From contig DIDT01000063.1 of the NCBI GenBank assembly GCA_002418285.1, positions 1 to 64,000 on the forward strand: 64,000 bases of DNA, read 5' to 3'. The translations under genes and the position numbers were made by a program. Of this stretch, positions 26,116 to 34,973 are shown one piece after another (positions within the stretch are counted from its first letter, which is position 1; every line of letters starts with the position of its first letter). This DNA comes from Phycisphaerales bacterium UBA5793 (GTDB taxonomy: Bacteria; Planctomycetota; Phycisphaerae; Phycisphaerales; UBA5793). The notes under the pieces were generated by a model. That model was not told the origin of the DNA. It ran no database searches and worked only from the letters and a program-made list of their open reading frames with translations.

Positions 26116-27381
26116 ATGACGAAGCGCACTCGACGACGCCCGGAGCTTGTGATCGGTGTCGCCGTCATTACATCAATCTCTCCATTCGTTCGCGGACAGG
26201 ATTGGCCGCAGTTTCGCGGCACCAACCGCGATGGCGTCTCGACCGAGACCGGACTGATGCGCAAGTGGCCCGAAGGCGGTCCCAAGATTTTGTGGACCGT
26301 GCCGATGGGTCAGGGGTATTCCGGTCCTGCAATTGTGAACGGTCGCGTCTACCACAACGACTATGACGAGGAATCGTCGGAGTGGCGCGTCTACTGCCGG
26401 AGCTTGACAGACGGCTCGGAGATCTGGCGCTTCAGCGAAGCGAGGAAGATCCGACCTAATCACGGGATCACCAGGTCGGTGCCGGTTGTTGACGGCACCC
26501 ATGTCATCTCGATCGACCCCAAGTGCGTCGTGCATTGCCTCGACGCCGTTACGGGTGGCGAAGTTTGGCGCAAGAGCCTCGTGCAGGAATACGGCGCGGT
26601 GATCCCAGCCTGGTACAACGGACAGTGCCCGCTGCTCGAAGAAGATCGGATCATCATTGGCACGGGCGGCGAGGCGATCCTCGTGGCGCTGGACAAGGCC
26701 ACGGGCAACGAGATCTGGCGTACGCCGAATCCCGAAAAGCGACTGATGTCACACTCGACGGTGATGCCCGCAGTGCTGGGCGGCGTAAAGCAGTATCTCT
26801 GGTGCACACTTGAAGGTCCATTGGGCGTCGCCGCGGACGACGGCCGCCTGCTCTGGTCCCTGCCCCGCAAGTTCAACGTCGCCGTCGCTCCTTCCGCGCT
26901 TGCCATCGACGACGAGCGGGTTTTCATGACCGCCGGCTACGACGCGGGCAGCGTCATGCTCCGCGTGCACAATCAGGATGGAGCCTTCAGCGCCGAATCG
27001 TTGTTTGAACTGAGCGCCACGGAATGGAACTCGGAAGTGCACACACCGATCGTGTACAACGGGCATCTCTTCGCCGTTGGGCGCAAGCGCCGCGGTCTGT
27101 TCACCTGCTTGAACTTCGACGGCAAGCAGGTCTGGACGAGTGCGGGCGAGGCATCCTTCGATCTCGGCAGTTTTCTTTTCGCGGACGGCATGTTCTTCGT
27201 CCTCGAGGGGAACACCGGCATGCTCCGACTCATCGAAGCCAACACGGAGCAGTACATAGAGCTGGACCACGCGCAGATCCTGGACGGGAATGACGTCTGG
27301 GCGCCCATGGCGCTCTCCGGCGGCAAACTCGTGCTGCGCGACATGACCAAGATGGTGTGTATCGAGGTCGCCAACCAATAG
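26116..27381 (+). CDS. Exported PQQ-like beta-propeller repeat protein
   Basis: A 421-residue exported protein starting at the ATG at 26116 behind GAGGAGG. An N-terminal signal (LVIGVAVITSISPFVRG) is followed by DWPQFRGTNRDGVS, the classical opening of planctomycete PQQ-like/BamB-like propellers, and by repeated blades with the GxxxWxxxL or 'G-[tryptophan]' pattern (TDGSEIWRFSE, VTGGEVWRKSL, ATGNEIWRTPN, DDGRLLWSLPR, FDGKQVWTSAG). Such domains need not bind PQQ. As the first gene of a redox operon it may be a periplasmic assembly or substrate-binding partner; this is inferred from position. 33 nt separate it from the NHL protein. Confidence 0.88.
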   Translation: MTKRTRRRPELVIGVAVITSISPFVRGQDWPQFRGTNRDGVSTETGLMRKWPEGGPKILWTVPMGQGYSGPAIVNGRVYHNDYDEESSEWRVYCRSLTDGSEIWRFSEARKIRPNHGITRSVPVVDGTHVISIDPKCVVHCLDAVTGGEVWRKSLVQEYGAVIPAWYNGQCPLLEEDRIIIGTGGEAILVALDKATGNEIWRTPNPEKRLMSHSTVMPAVLGGVKQYLWCTLEGPLGVAADDGRLLWSLPRKFNVAVAPSALAIDDERVFMTAGYDAGSVMLRVHNQDGAFSAESLFELSATEWNSEVHTPIVYNGHLFAVGRKRRGLFTCLNFDGKQVWTSAGEASFDLGSFLFADGMFFVLEGNTGMLRLIEANTEQYIELDHAQILDGNDVWAPMALSGGKLVLRDMTKMVCIEVANQ

Positions 27382-27414
27382 CGTCGAGCGCAACGCCCCA
27401 GCGATGAGGCCACC

Positions 27415-28293
27415 ATGAAGTACCGACTCATCAGAACGATCAGCGGCCGTGGGCAGGAGCCGGGTCAATTCACCGAGATGCTGCGCGGCATCGCCGTCGA
27501 TACTGACGGCCGGGTCTTTGCGGTGGGTGACACTGCCGTCCGAGTCTTTCAGGCTGATGGAAGCCTCTTGCGCACTTGGTCGACGTCGAGCCCGGGGTAC
27601 TGCATCGCCGTCGCCCGCAACGGACACGTCTACGTCGGGCTGGCTGGGCAGATCGAGATCTACGAAGGCAACGGAACACTCATCGGCGCCTGGCGTGACG
27701 AGCAACATCTCGGCCTGGTTACAGCGATCGGTTTCGCGGATACCAGTGTGCTGGCGGCCGACGCCAACGCACGCTGCATTCGACGATTGGATCCAAGCGG
27801 CAAGCTTCTGAACACGATCGGTGATGACAATCGACGTAGCGGCTTTCTGATCCCCAACGGAGTTATCGACTTCGCTGTCGACCGCAAGGGTGTGATCCAC
27901 ACGGCCAATCCGGGTTGCCACCGCGTCGAGCGCTTCGCCATCGATGGAACGCGCCTCGGCCACTTCGGCCGCTTCGATGGGCAGGATCCATCGGGCTTTC
28001 CGGGCTGTTGCAACCCGACCAACGTCGCGGTCGACGATCGTGGCCGCATCTTCGTCACTGAAAAGGCCGGTCCCCGCGCGAAGGTTTACGACTCCGATGG
28101 CACGCTGCTTTCGGTCGTTGCTGACAGCCAGTTTGAGTTGGCCTGCAAGAACATGGATCTGGCGGTCGACTCGCAGGGTCAGGTGTATGTCGTGGACACT
28201 GTCAAGCTGCAGATCCTCGTGTTCGCGCCTCAAGCCGAGCCGGTGGCGGCCGGCAACACAGCCGCGCCAAGCGAAGGAGATGAATCGCGATGA
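27415..28293 (+). CDS. NHL-repeat beta-propeller protein
   Basis: A 292-residue protein made of about six NHL-type blades (MLRGIAVDTDGRVFAVGD, PTNVAVDDRGRIFVTE, NMDLAVDSQGQVYVVDT). It has no signal peptide from this start, unlike the propeller before it, so it may stay in the cytoplasm or be exported with a partner. Two Cys in GFPGCCNP and GCHRVERF lie in loops. NHL propellers serve as protein-binding or lyase scaffolds. It overlaps the next gene by 4 nt (ATGA), which suggests translational coupling with the Fe-S protein. Confidence 0.85.
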   Translation: MKYRLIRTISGRGQEPGQFTEMLRGIAVDTDGRVFAVGDTAVRVFQADGSLLRTWSTSSPGYCIAVARNGHVYVGLAGQIEIYEGNGTLIGAWRDEQHLGLVTAIGFADTSVLAADANARCIRRLDPSGKLLNTIGDDNRRSGFLIPNGVIDFAVDRKGVIHTANPGCHRVERFAIDGTRLGHFGRFDGQDPSGFPGCCNPTNVAVDDRGRIFVTEKAGPRAKVYDSDGTLLSVVADSQFELACKNMDLAVDSQGQVYVVDTVKLQILVFAPQAEPVAAGNTAAPSEGDESR

Positions 28294-28907
28294 GCGAGGG
28301 CCTCACCCGAAGAGAAGCGATGGGACACGCCGCCCGCGGACTCGCCGCCATCGGGCTGGGCGTCACGGCATTCCACCTGATCAGAAAGGCCGATGGACAG
28401 ATCGTCTGGCAACTCGACCACGGTCGATGCGTGAACAGCCGACTCGGGGCCGTCGGCGTGAATACATGCAATCTCTGCACGAGTGAGTGCGTCGTCGCAC
28501 AATCGGCGGTGCGGGCCGTCAACGACTTTTCCAAGTGCGGGCGCTGCTACATCTGCCCGGCGTACTACAACGTCACCAGTGCCGTTGATGAATCAGGTCT
28601 GCCGAGCGAAAAACTCTGCCCGCGCGATGCAATTACACGAACCATGATCGGCGATGCTGACCCGGAGGATCCGGCCAACAACTTCTACGAGTACGTCATC
28701 GACGAGACGAAATGCGACGGCTGCGGCAAATGCGTCATGGGCTGCAAGGAGCCCGCCGGACTCGGCTCGATTCGGCTTGCGGTTCGACACGACTTGTGTG
28801 TGGACTGCAACCGCTGCGCCATCGCGATGGCATGCCCTGATGATGCCTTCACGCAGGCCTCAGTGGAGGAGGCGTTCGAGCGGCTCGAGACGAAGGGTGG
28901 AACGTGA
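28290..28907 (+). CDS. Exported multi-cluster ferredoxin-like protein
   Basis: A 205-residue Fe-S protein, probably carrying three or four [4Fe-4S] clusters. The N-terminus has a twin-Arg stretch (LTRREAMGHAARGLAAIGLG), a plausible though not ideal Tat signal or anchor. Cys groups: C60/C63/C67, C83/C86/C89 with C110, then a bacterial-ferredoxin pair C142/C145/C148/C152 (CDGCGKC) and C170/C173/C176/C181 (CVDCNRC). It resembles the ferredoxin subunits that partner NosR/NapH-like membrane proteins, and it overlaps that gene by 4 nt. It could pass electrons between the membrane protein and a periplasmic acceptor. Confidence 0.9.
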   Translation: MSEGLTRREAMGHAARGLAAIGLGVTAFHLIRKADGQIVWQLDHGRCVNSRLGAVGVNTCNLCTSECVVAQSAVRAVNDFSKCGRCYICPAYYNVTSAVDESGLPSEKLCPRDAITRTMIGDADPEDPANNFYEYVIDETKCDGCGKCVMGCKEPAGLGSIRLAVRHDLCVDCNRCAIAMACPDDAFTQASVEEAFERLETKGGT

Positions 28908-29899
28908 TTGCCGCCTGGCGATTCACCGCACTTGTCATTACGATCCTGCTCTCCACCACCCTCTGGACAAGCAGCGCATTCGGCCAGCCTGCACCGTATG
29001 ACCGCCCGGTCGATGCAGCGCCGCAAGCCAAGAACATTGGCGGCGGCTACATCACACCCGAGGTACAAAAACCCCTGCCCCGCAGCTACTGGCTCGAGGT
29101 GCTGGACGTCGCGCTGCTCGCAGCCGCAATGATCCTCGTGTCGTGGCTGGTTCTGAGAAGGAGGAATCGAGCCTGGCTGTTGCTGGTCACGATCGCCAGC
29201 CTGGCCTACTTCGGGTTTTACCGGGAAGGCTGCGTCTGTCCAATTGGATCAATCCAGAACGTCGTTGTTGCGCTGACGGATCCGGAGTACTCCATTCCGA
29301 TTTTCGTCACCGCCATCTTCTTCCTCCCGCTATTCATGGCGCTGTTCGTGGGCCGCGCGTTCTGCGGTGGGGTGTGTCCACTCGGCGCCATACAGGAACT
29401 CGTCCTGCTGAAACCCGTGCGCGTACCACGACGGCTCGACAGAACGCTGGGGTTGCTCAAGTATGTTTACCTCGCTCTGGCGATCTGGTACGCAGCACAA
29501 CCCATCGCCGATCGTGACTTCGTCATCTGCCGTTTCGATCCGTTCGTGAGCATCTTCCGCAGGACGGGGTTTGCCCACATGATCGGCATTGGCATCGGTT
29601 TGCTCGCTCTGAGCATGTTCGTCGGTCGACCGTATTGCCGCTATCTGTGCCCATATGGCGAGCTGCTTTCGTGGTGCACTCGCTTTGCCAGCCGCGGAGT
29701 CACGATCACGCCGGATAAGGAAATTGATTGCGGCTTGTGCGCCGATGCTTGCCCCTACGGCGCCATCGAAAAGAATCGAGCGGTTCGCAAATCATGCCTC
29801 TACTGCGCGCGCTGCTACGCCTCCTGTCCCCGAACCGGACCAATGGTGCCCACCGTGAGGAGTGAGGCAGCCGCGTCGCCGGATGGAGGGCGGTCGTGA
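28904..29899 (+). CDS. NosR/NapH-like 4Fe-4S membrane protein
   Basis: A 331-residue membrane Fe-S protein beginning with a GTG that overlaps the previous stop. A signal-like helix (about 4-26) is followed by TM helices at about 67-105, 125-145, 183-200 and 225-245. The cytoplasmic Cys motifs are those of the NapH/NosR/RnfH-like family: CVCPIG (about 105), CGGVCPLG (about 149) and CRYLCPYGE (about 247), then two ferredoxin clusters, CGLCADACPYG and CLYCARCYASCP, at the C-terminus. Such proteins carry electrons between quinol or ferredoxin and the periplasm. No FMN domain of full NosR is present. Confidence 0.9.
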   Translation: MIAAWRFTALVITILLSTTLWTSSAFGQPAPYDRPVDAAPQAKNIGGGYITPEVQKPLPRSYWLEVLDVALLAAAMILVSWLVLRRRNRAWLLLVTIASLAYFGFYREGCVCPIGSIQNVVVALTDPEYSIPIFVTAIFFLPLFMALFVGRAFCGGVCPLGAIQELVLLKPVRVPRRLDRTLGLLKYVYLALAIWYAAQPIADRDFVICRFDPFVSIFRRTGFAHMIGIGIGLLALSMFVGRPYCRYLCPYGELLSWCTRFASRGVTITPDKEIDCGLCADACPYGAIEKNRAVRKSCLYCARCYASCPRTGPMVPTVRSEAAASPDGGRS

Positions 29900-30849
29900 G
29901 CCAGATCGTCGTTCCAACTCTCGGCCATCGGCTTCAGTCGATCCCGCGCTCCTGGCAGCGCCTGACGGCGCTGTGCATCGCCGCGCCAGCGGGCCTGATT
30001 GTGCTTGCCTGCATCGGGATGCTCACGTGGAGCTATGCGACCGCGCGGATTCGAGCGCCCCACGATGAGCAGCACGTTCTGGAGCTTCAGGAGAAAGCGC
30101 GCACGGACGCTGCGTTCGCAAGTGAGCTTGCCGACGAGCAGGCGATGCAGACTGAATTCCGGCAACAGCGCGCCGCCAAGGATGCGCGCATCACACTCAT
30201 GCTCCTGCTCGCATCGACGGCCTTTGTCGCCAGCATGAAGTGGCTCGTCTCGCTTCGCGACCGCTTCGTTCCACTTCAGTCCCAGTTCGTTCAGCTTCGA
30301 CTGCCGCCCCGAGCACCAGCCGCGGCCGGCTCGCGATCAAGCGCCTTGCGCAGGCCAGAGTCCGGTGAGGTGAGCGCGATCGACCTTTCGCACGTGGATC
30401 GCATCGTAGCTGAGATCGGACGCAGTGCCGAAGCCGCGATTCCCATACTTCAGGCCATCCAGTCAATCTACCGGTATCTACCCGACGATGCGCTTCATCG
30501 CGTGTGCGAGTTGACTGAGATTACGCCCGCACAGATCGCGGGCACTTCTTCGTTCTACAAGCAACTGAGGCGAACTCCGATTGGCGAACACTTCGTTCGT
30601 GTCTGCCATGGGACTGCGTGCCACGTCGCGGGCGCCCGTCAGGTAACCGACGAGCTGCGCCGGCACCTTGAGATCCCGGAAGGCGCAGATACCGACACGC
30701 AGCAGCGCTTCACTCTCGACGAGGTCGCTTGCCTGGGCTGTTGCAGCCTGGCGCCGGTGCTCATGATCGACGAGCACACGTCGGGAAGGCTCACATCGCT
30801 CAGCGCGTATGACGCCTTGCAGACGTTCCTGACGGAGCAGGCTTCATGA
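29896..30849 (+). CDS. Membrane-anchored NuoE-like [2Fe-2S] subunit
   Basis: A fusion. Residues 1-135 contain two hydrophobic helices (LTALCIAAPAGLIVLACIGM and ITLMLLLASTAFVASM) joined by a charged, mostly helical loop. Residues 165-315 are a NuoE/24-kDa thioredoxin-like domain: AIPILQAIQSIYRYLP, GTSSFYKQLR, and the cluster ligands CHGTAC (C-x4-C) and CLGCC (C-x3-C). Ordinary NuoE is soluble and about 160 residues, so the anchor is unusual. It should hold the NADH-oxidising module to the membrane beside the NosR-like protein. It overlaps both neighbours by 4 nt. Confidence 0.9.
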   Translation: MSQIVVPTLGHRLQSIPRSWQRLTALCIAAPAGLIVLACIGMLTWSYATARIRAPHDEQHVLELQEKARTDAAFASELADEQAMQTEFRQQRAAKDARITLMLLLASTAFVASMKWLVSLRDRFVPLQSQFVQLRLPPRAPAAAGSRSSALRRPESGEVSAIDLSHVDRIVAEIGRSAEAAIPILQAIQSIYRYLPDDALHRVCELTEITPAQIAGTSSFYKQLRRTPIGEHFVRVCHGTACHVAGARQVTDELRRHLEIPEGADTDTQQRFTLDEVACLGCCSLAPVLMIDEHTSGRLTSLSAYDALQTFLTEQAS

Positions 30850-32744
30850 AGCGCCGCGCCGTCGAAATCCGGATCGGCCTGTCGTCGTGCGGCATCGCCA
30901 GCGGTGGCGAGCCGGTTCTGGCCGCCCTGAAGGAAGCTGCGCAGGAGGCGGGCGCAAAGGGTATTGTGAAAACGGTGGGCTGCAACGGAATGTGCTCGCG
31001 CGAACCGCTCGTCGAGGTTCTCGACGCAGACGGTCGGATAACGATGTATGAAAATGTCAGCGTCACTGATGCGCGCCGCATCGTTCAGTCCCACATTCGA
31101 CCGCTTCGGCCTGTGACGGCGGTGCGCTGGGCGGCCGAGCGGCTCATCGGATCCGTTCGGGGCAACGGATGCAGGGACACAATTCAACAGCGCCGAGTCG
31201 ATCCGGCTCATGGAGCCGACGCCACGTATCTGCCCAGACAGACGCGCATCGTTCTCGAAAACTGTGGCGAGATCGACCCGCGGAGTATCGATGACTACCT
31301 CGCCCGCGATGGGTATCGTGCGCTCGAGCGATGTCTGGGCCGGCGCATCGAGGCTCCGTCTTCCGAACGCAAAACAGAATCCGATGCCGTCGCCAACGCG
31401 TTAGCACCCGCGGACATCATCGCAATGATCCGCGACTCTGGCCTTCGCGGTCGGGGCGGCGCGGGGTTTCCCACAGGGAGGAAGTGGAGCATTGCGCGCG
31501 ATCAGCCGGGGCCGGTGAAATTCGTGATCTGCAACGGCGACGAGGGCGACCCCGGCGCATTCATGGATCGACTGGTGCTGGAGGCTGATCCGCATCGCGT
31601 CCTGGAGGGTCTGGCGATCGCGGCATATGCCATCGGCGCCACCGAGGGCATCTTCTACATTCGAGCCGAATACCCGCTTGCCTTGACTCACATCCGCGAG
31701 GCGATCAGACAGGCCGAGGCTCGGGGCTATCTTGGGCCGCGAATCGCGGGAACCGGTTTCTCCCTGCGACTCGTCGTGCGCGAAGGAGCCGGCGCGTTCG
31801 TGTGCGGCGAGGAGACCGCGCTGATCGCATCGCTCGAGGGTCGGCGCGGCATGCCCCATCTGCGACCGCCGTATCCGGTGGAAGTCGGCTTCCGCGGCAA
31901 GCCAACCCTGATCAACAATGTTGAGACGCTCGCTTGCGTTCCGTGGATCATCCGCCGCGGCGCTGCCGCCTTCGCGTCACTTGGTACCGAGACGAGCAAA
32001 GGAACAAAGGTGTTCGCGCTCGCTGGCAAGATCAGGCGCGGCGGCCTGATCGAGGTGCCGATGGGAACCACGATCCGCGACGTCGTCGAGGGGATCGGCG
32101 GCGGCATCAAAGACAATCGCCGGTTCAAGGCCGTGCAACTCGGCGGACCGTCCGGCGGCTGTCTTCCTGAGGCGCTCGCCGATACTCCGATCGATTACGA
32201 CTCGCTCGTTGAGACAGGCACGATCATGGGTTCGGGCGGATTGATCGTCCTCGATGATCGAGATTGCATGGTTGACATTGCTCGTTTCTTCCTCCGCTTC
32301 ACTCAGGCTGAATCGTGCGGCAAGTGCACGTTCTGTCGAATCGGCACCAAGCGCATGCTGGAGATTCTGGATCGTCTGTGCACGGGCGAAGGTCGGTCCG
32401 ATGATCTTGAGAAGTTGGAAGAACTGGCCGACCGCGTCAGCCGCACCAGCCTCTGCGGGCTCGGCCAGACCGCCCCGAACCCCATCGCCACGACGCTGAA
32501 GTACTTTCGAAGCGAGTACGAGGCTCATCTGCACGAGCGGCGCTGCCCGGCGGGGCGCTGCGTGGATCTGATCAAGTACCGCGTGACCGACGCGTGCATC
32601 GGGTGCACGCTTTGCGCTCAGAAGTGTCCGGTCGGAGCAATCGCATTTCGGCCGTATGAGAAGCATGAGATCGACGATGCGCTGTGCACCCGCTGCGACA
32701 TTTGCCGGCAGGCGTGCCAGGATGATGCGATTGAGGTCGTGTGA
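30846..32744 (+). CDS. NuoF-like NADH-binding flavoprotein subunit
   Basis: A 632-residue flavoprotein of the NuoF/HoxF/HydB type, which takes electrons from NAD(P)H onto FMN. Residues 1-90 are a thioredoxin-like [2Fe-2S] domain (SSCGIASGG, GCNGMCSREPL). The core has the FMN loop GRGGAGFPTGRKW (about 197-209), the NADH-site stretch NGDEGDPGAFMDR (about 228-240), GAGAFVCGEETALI and the [4Fe-4S] motif SCGKCTFCRIGT. The C-terminal 60 residues add a two-cluster ferredoxin (CIGCTLCAQKCP, CTRCDICRQAC). The extra N- and C-terminal domains are typical of bifurcating-type and hydrogenase-linked NuoF proteins rather than complex I. Confidence 0.94.
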   Translation: MKRRAVEIRIGLSSCGIASGGEPVLAALKEAAQEAGAKGIVKTVGCNGMCSREPLVEVLDADGRITMYENVSVTDARRIVQSHIRPLRPVTAVRWAAERLIGSVRGNGCRDTIQQRRVDPAHGADATYLPRQTRIVLENCGEIDPRSIDDYLARDGYRALERCLGRRIEAPSSERKTESDAVANALAPADIIAMIRDSGLRGRGGAGFPTGRKWSIARDQPGPVKFVICNGDEGDPGAFMDRLVLEADPHRVLEGLAIAAYAIGATEGIFYIRAEYPLALTHIREAIRQAEARGYLGPRIAGTGFSLRLVVREGAGAFVCGEETALIASLEGRRGMPHLRPPYPVEVGFRGKPTLINNVETLACVPWIIRRGAAAFASLGTETSKGTKVFALAGKIRRGGLIEVPMGTTIRDVVEGIGGGIKDNRRFKAVQLGGPSGGCLPEALADTPIDYDSLVETGTIMGSGGLIVLDDRDCMVDIARFFLRFTQAESCGKCTFCRIGTKRMLEILDRLCTGEGRSDDLEKLEELADRVSRTSLCGLGQTAPNPIATTLKYFRSEYEAHLHERRCPAGRCVDLIKYRVTDACIGCTLCAQKCPVGAIAFRPYEKHEIDDALCTRCDICRQACQDDAIEVV

Positions 32745-34861
32745 CGATGCAACAACTGGCTGCAAAGATCGATGGTCATGCAGTATCGGTCGAGCCGGGA
32801 ACGACGGTGCTCGAGGCAGCCAATCTCCTTGGCATCCACATCCCGACCTTGTGCCACGTCCCCGGCATCGAACCAGCGGCATCGTGCTTTCTTTGCGCCG
32901 TCCAGATTGAAGGAAAACGGACACTCGCTCCAGCGTGCGCGACGGTCATCACGGACAACATGGTTGTGACAACCGACACCGACGACATCCGCGGCGCGCG
33001 GAAGATGGCGCTCGAATTGCTGTTGTCGGACCACGCTGGCGAGTGCGTTGCCCCCTGCGCCGCGCAGTGTCCGGCCGGACTTGATATTCCCGGCTTCGTG
33101 TACGAACTGATGACACACAACAACCAGGCGTGCATGGAGATCATCACCGACCGTCTCGCGCTTCCGGGATCCCTGGGTCGCATCTGTCCGCGCTTGTGCG
33201 AACTGCAATGTCGCCGCTGCGAGCACGATGAAGGGCTGGCCATCGGAGCGTTGCACCGCAGGGCGGCAGACGTTGACCGTCGCGCAATCCGGCCATTTGT
33301 GCCCCCAAAAGCCCCCGCGACAAATCGCTCCGTCGCCATCGTTGGTGCCGGGCCGGCCGGTCTGGCGGCGGCGTACTTCCTGCTGCAGAAGGGTCACGCG
33401 TGCTCACTCTACGACGCGCATTCGGAGCCCGGCGGGATGCTCCGCTACGGCATTCCCGCCTATCGCCTGCCAAAAGACGCGCTCGACGCCGAGATCAACA
33501 CTGTGCGCGCTCTGGGGGCTGAGTTCCGTATGAACACACGTTGGGGTAAGGACTTTTCTCTGAAGGATCTGCGGCTACAGCACGATGCGGTCTTCCTGGC
33601 GATTGGGGCGCAAGGTGCGGTCACCCTGGGCTGCGAAGGCGAGGCGCTGGCAACATCCGGCATCTCCTTCCTCGAGCAATGTGCCAAAGGCGCCCCTCCC
33701 GCGCTGGGCGACAGCGTTCTGGTCGTCGGAGGTGGAAACACCGCGATGGACTGCGCCCGATCGGCGGTCCGTCTGGGTGCGCGCGAAGTTCGCATTCTGT
33801 ATCGAAGGACCGTTCGCGAGATGCCCTGTTTGATGGATGAAGTGCACGCGGCCGAGGAAGAAGGCGTGACGCTCGATTGCCTCGTGGCGCCCGCCCGGCT
33901 CAAGCGGATCGACGAGCGGCGACTACTGCTGAGTTGCCTGCGGATGGAACTGGGCGAACCGGATTCGTCTGGACGGCGCAGGCCCATGCCGATAGCGGGC
34001 TCGGAATTCGATGTGCCGTGCACGACGGTCATCGCGGCAATCGGACAGTCCGTCGATCGATCCCTCGCCGAGCATGAGGAATTGCCCGTGACCGCCTGGG
34101 GCATCAAGACAAACGAGCGGACACTCGCCACCGACGTACCCGGTGTCTTTGCCGGCGGGGACGCGGTGCTCGGCGCCGATCTCGCCGTCCGCGCCGTGGC
34201 CTCAGGACGAATCGCCGCGACATCGATCGACCAGTTCCTGCGCGGCGAGGTTGTTCGTGGTGAACCCTCGATGATCAACGTCTCACTGCGGCCCATCGAC
34301 GAGAGCGAGCGTGCGGCGCTCTTCCGTTCGATTGAGCAATCGGCCCGCGTTCGGGTGCCTCAGATTGACATGGATCAACGACGCAACAGCTTTGACGAGG
34401 TTGAAGCCTGCCTGAGTGATGAAGACACCGAATACGAAGCCCGGCGCTGCATGAGCTGCGGATGCGGCAAGGCTGACTGTTGCCGGGTTCGCCTGCTGGC
34501 AACGGAGTATGAAGCGGACGTTCTTCGTTTCGCCGGCGCGCGGCGGCGACACGAGTTGGACAACTCGCATCCCGAAATCGTCTACGAAAGTGGCAAGTGC
34601 ATTATGTGCGACGCCTGTGTGCGGATCGCGGCCGAAGCCGGAGAGGAACTTGGTGTCACGCTCGGTGGTCGTGGGTTCGACATCACCATGGCCGTGCCAT
34701 TTGGCCGCCCACTGTCCGAGGGGTTGCGAATGGTCGCCCGCCGCTGCGCCGAAGCCTGCCCAAGCGGAGCGCTCGCCGTGCGCGGCAGCCAGACCTGCGG
34801 CCCCGGCGCCTGCGCCACCTGCAACACCGCAACGGCCCGCCCCGTAAACGACCGCGGCTAG
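32741..34861 (+). CDS. GltD-like FAD/NAD(P) oxidoreductase fused to a NuoG-type [2Fe-2S] ferredoxin
   Basis: A 706-residue fusion. Residues 1-90 form a plant-type [2Fe-2S] domain like the NuoG N-terminus (TLCHVPGIEPAASCFLCAV and the last Cys in APACAT). Next is the GltD-type Fe-S region (CVAPCAAQCPAGLDIP, RICPRLCELQCRR). Residues 200-525 are the FAD and NAD(P) two-dinucleotide fold: VAIVGAGPAGLAAAYFL, VLVVGGGNTAMDCARSA and the FAD end PGVFAGGDAVLGADLAVRA. The rest has CMSCGCGKADCC and a final part with CIMCDAC ... CAEACPSGAL. It is the last gene of the operon and presumably trades electrons with NuoE/NuoF. GTG start, 4-nt overlap. Confidence 0.93.
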   Translation: MTMQQLAAKIDGHAVSVEPGTTVLEAANLLGIHIPTLCHVPGIEPAASCFLCAVQIEGKRTLAPACATVITDNMVVTTDTDDIRGARKMALELLLSDHAGECVAPCAAQCPAGLDIPGFVYELMTHNNQACMEIITDRLALPGSLGRICPRLCELQCRRCEHDEGLAIGALHRRAADVDRRAIRPFVPPKAPATNRSVAIVGAGPAGLAAAYFLLQKGHACSLYDAHSEPGGMLRYGIPAYRLPKDALDAEINTVRALGAEFRMNTRWGKDFSLKDLRLQHDAVFLAIGAQGAVTLGCEGEALATSGISFLEQCAKGAPPALGDSVLVVGGGNTAMDCARSAVRLGAREVRILYRRTVREMPCLMDEVHAAEEEGVTLDCLVAPARLKRIDERRLLLSCLRMELGEPDSSGRRRPMPIAGSEFDVPCTTVIAAIGQSVDRSLAEHEELPVTAWGIKTNERTLATDVPGVFAGGDAVLGADLAVRAVASGRIAATSIDQFLRGEVVRGEPSMINVSLRPIDESERAALFRSIEQSARVRVPQIDMDQRRNSFDEVEACLSDEDTEYEARRCMSCGCGKADCCRVRLLATEYEADVLRFAGARRRHELDNSHPEIVYESGKCIMCDACVRIAAEAGEELGVTLGGRGFDITMAVPFGRPLSEGLRMVARRCAEACPSGALAVRGSQTCGPGACATCNTATARPVNDRG

Positions 34862-34973
34862 CGCACACTCAAATCGAGCCAACGCGTATGCACCGGATTT
34901 CATTTGGACCCAATCAGCGGAAACCGTATCGGGTATCTCTCACCTCGCCACCCAGATGTGAATGCCAGCACTC

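Noticed and set aside
26749..28233. A 494-codon open frame on the minus strand
   Set aside because: It is antisense to the PQQ-like and NHL genes, whose frames, starts and motifs are clear; high GC creates such shadows.
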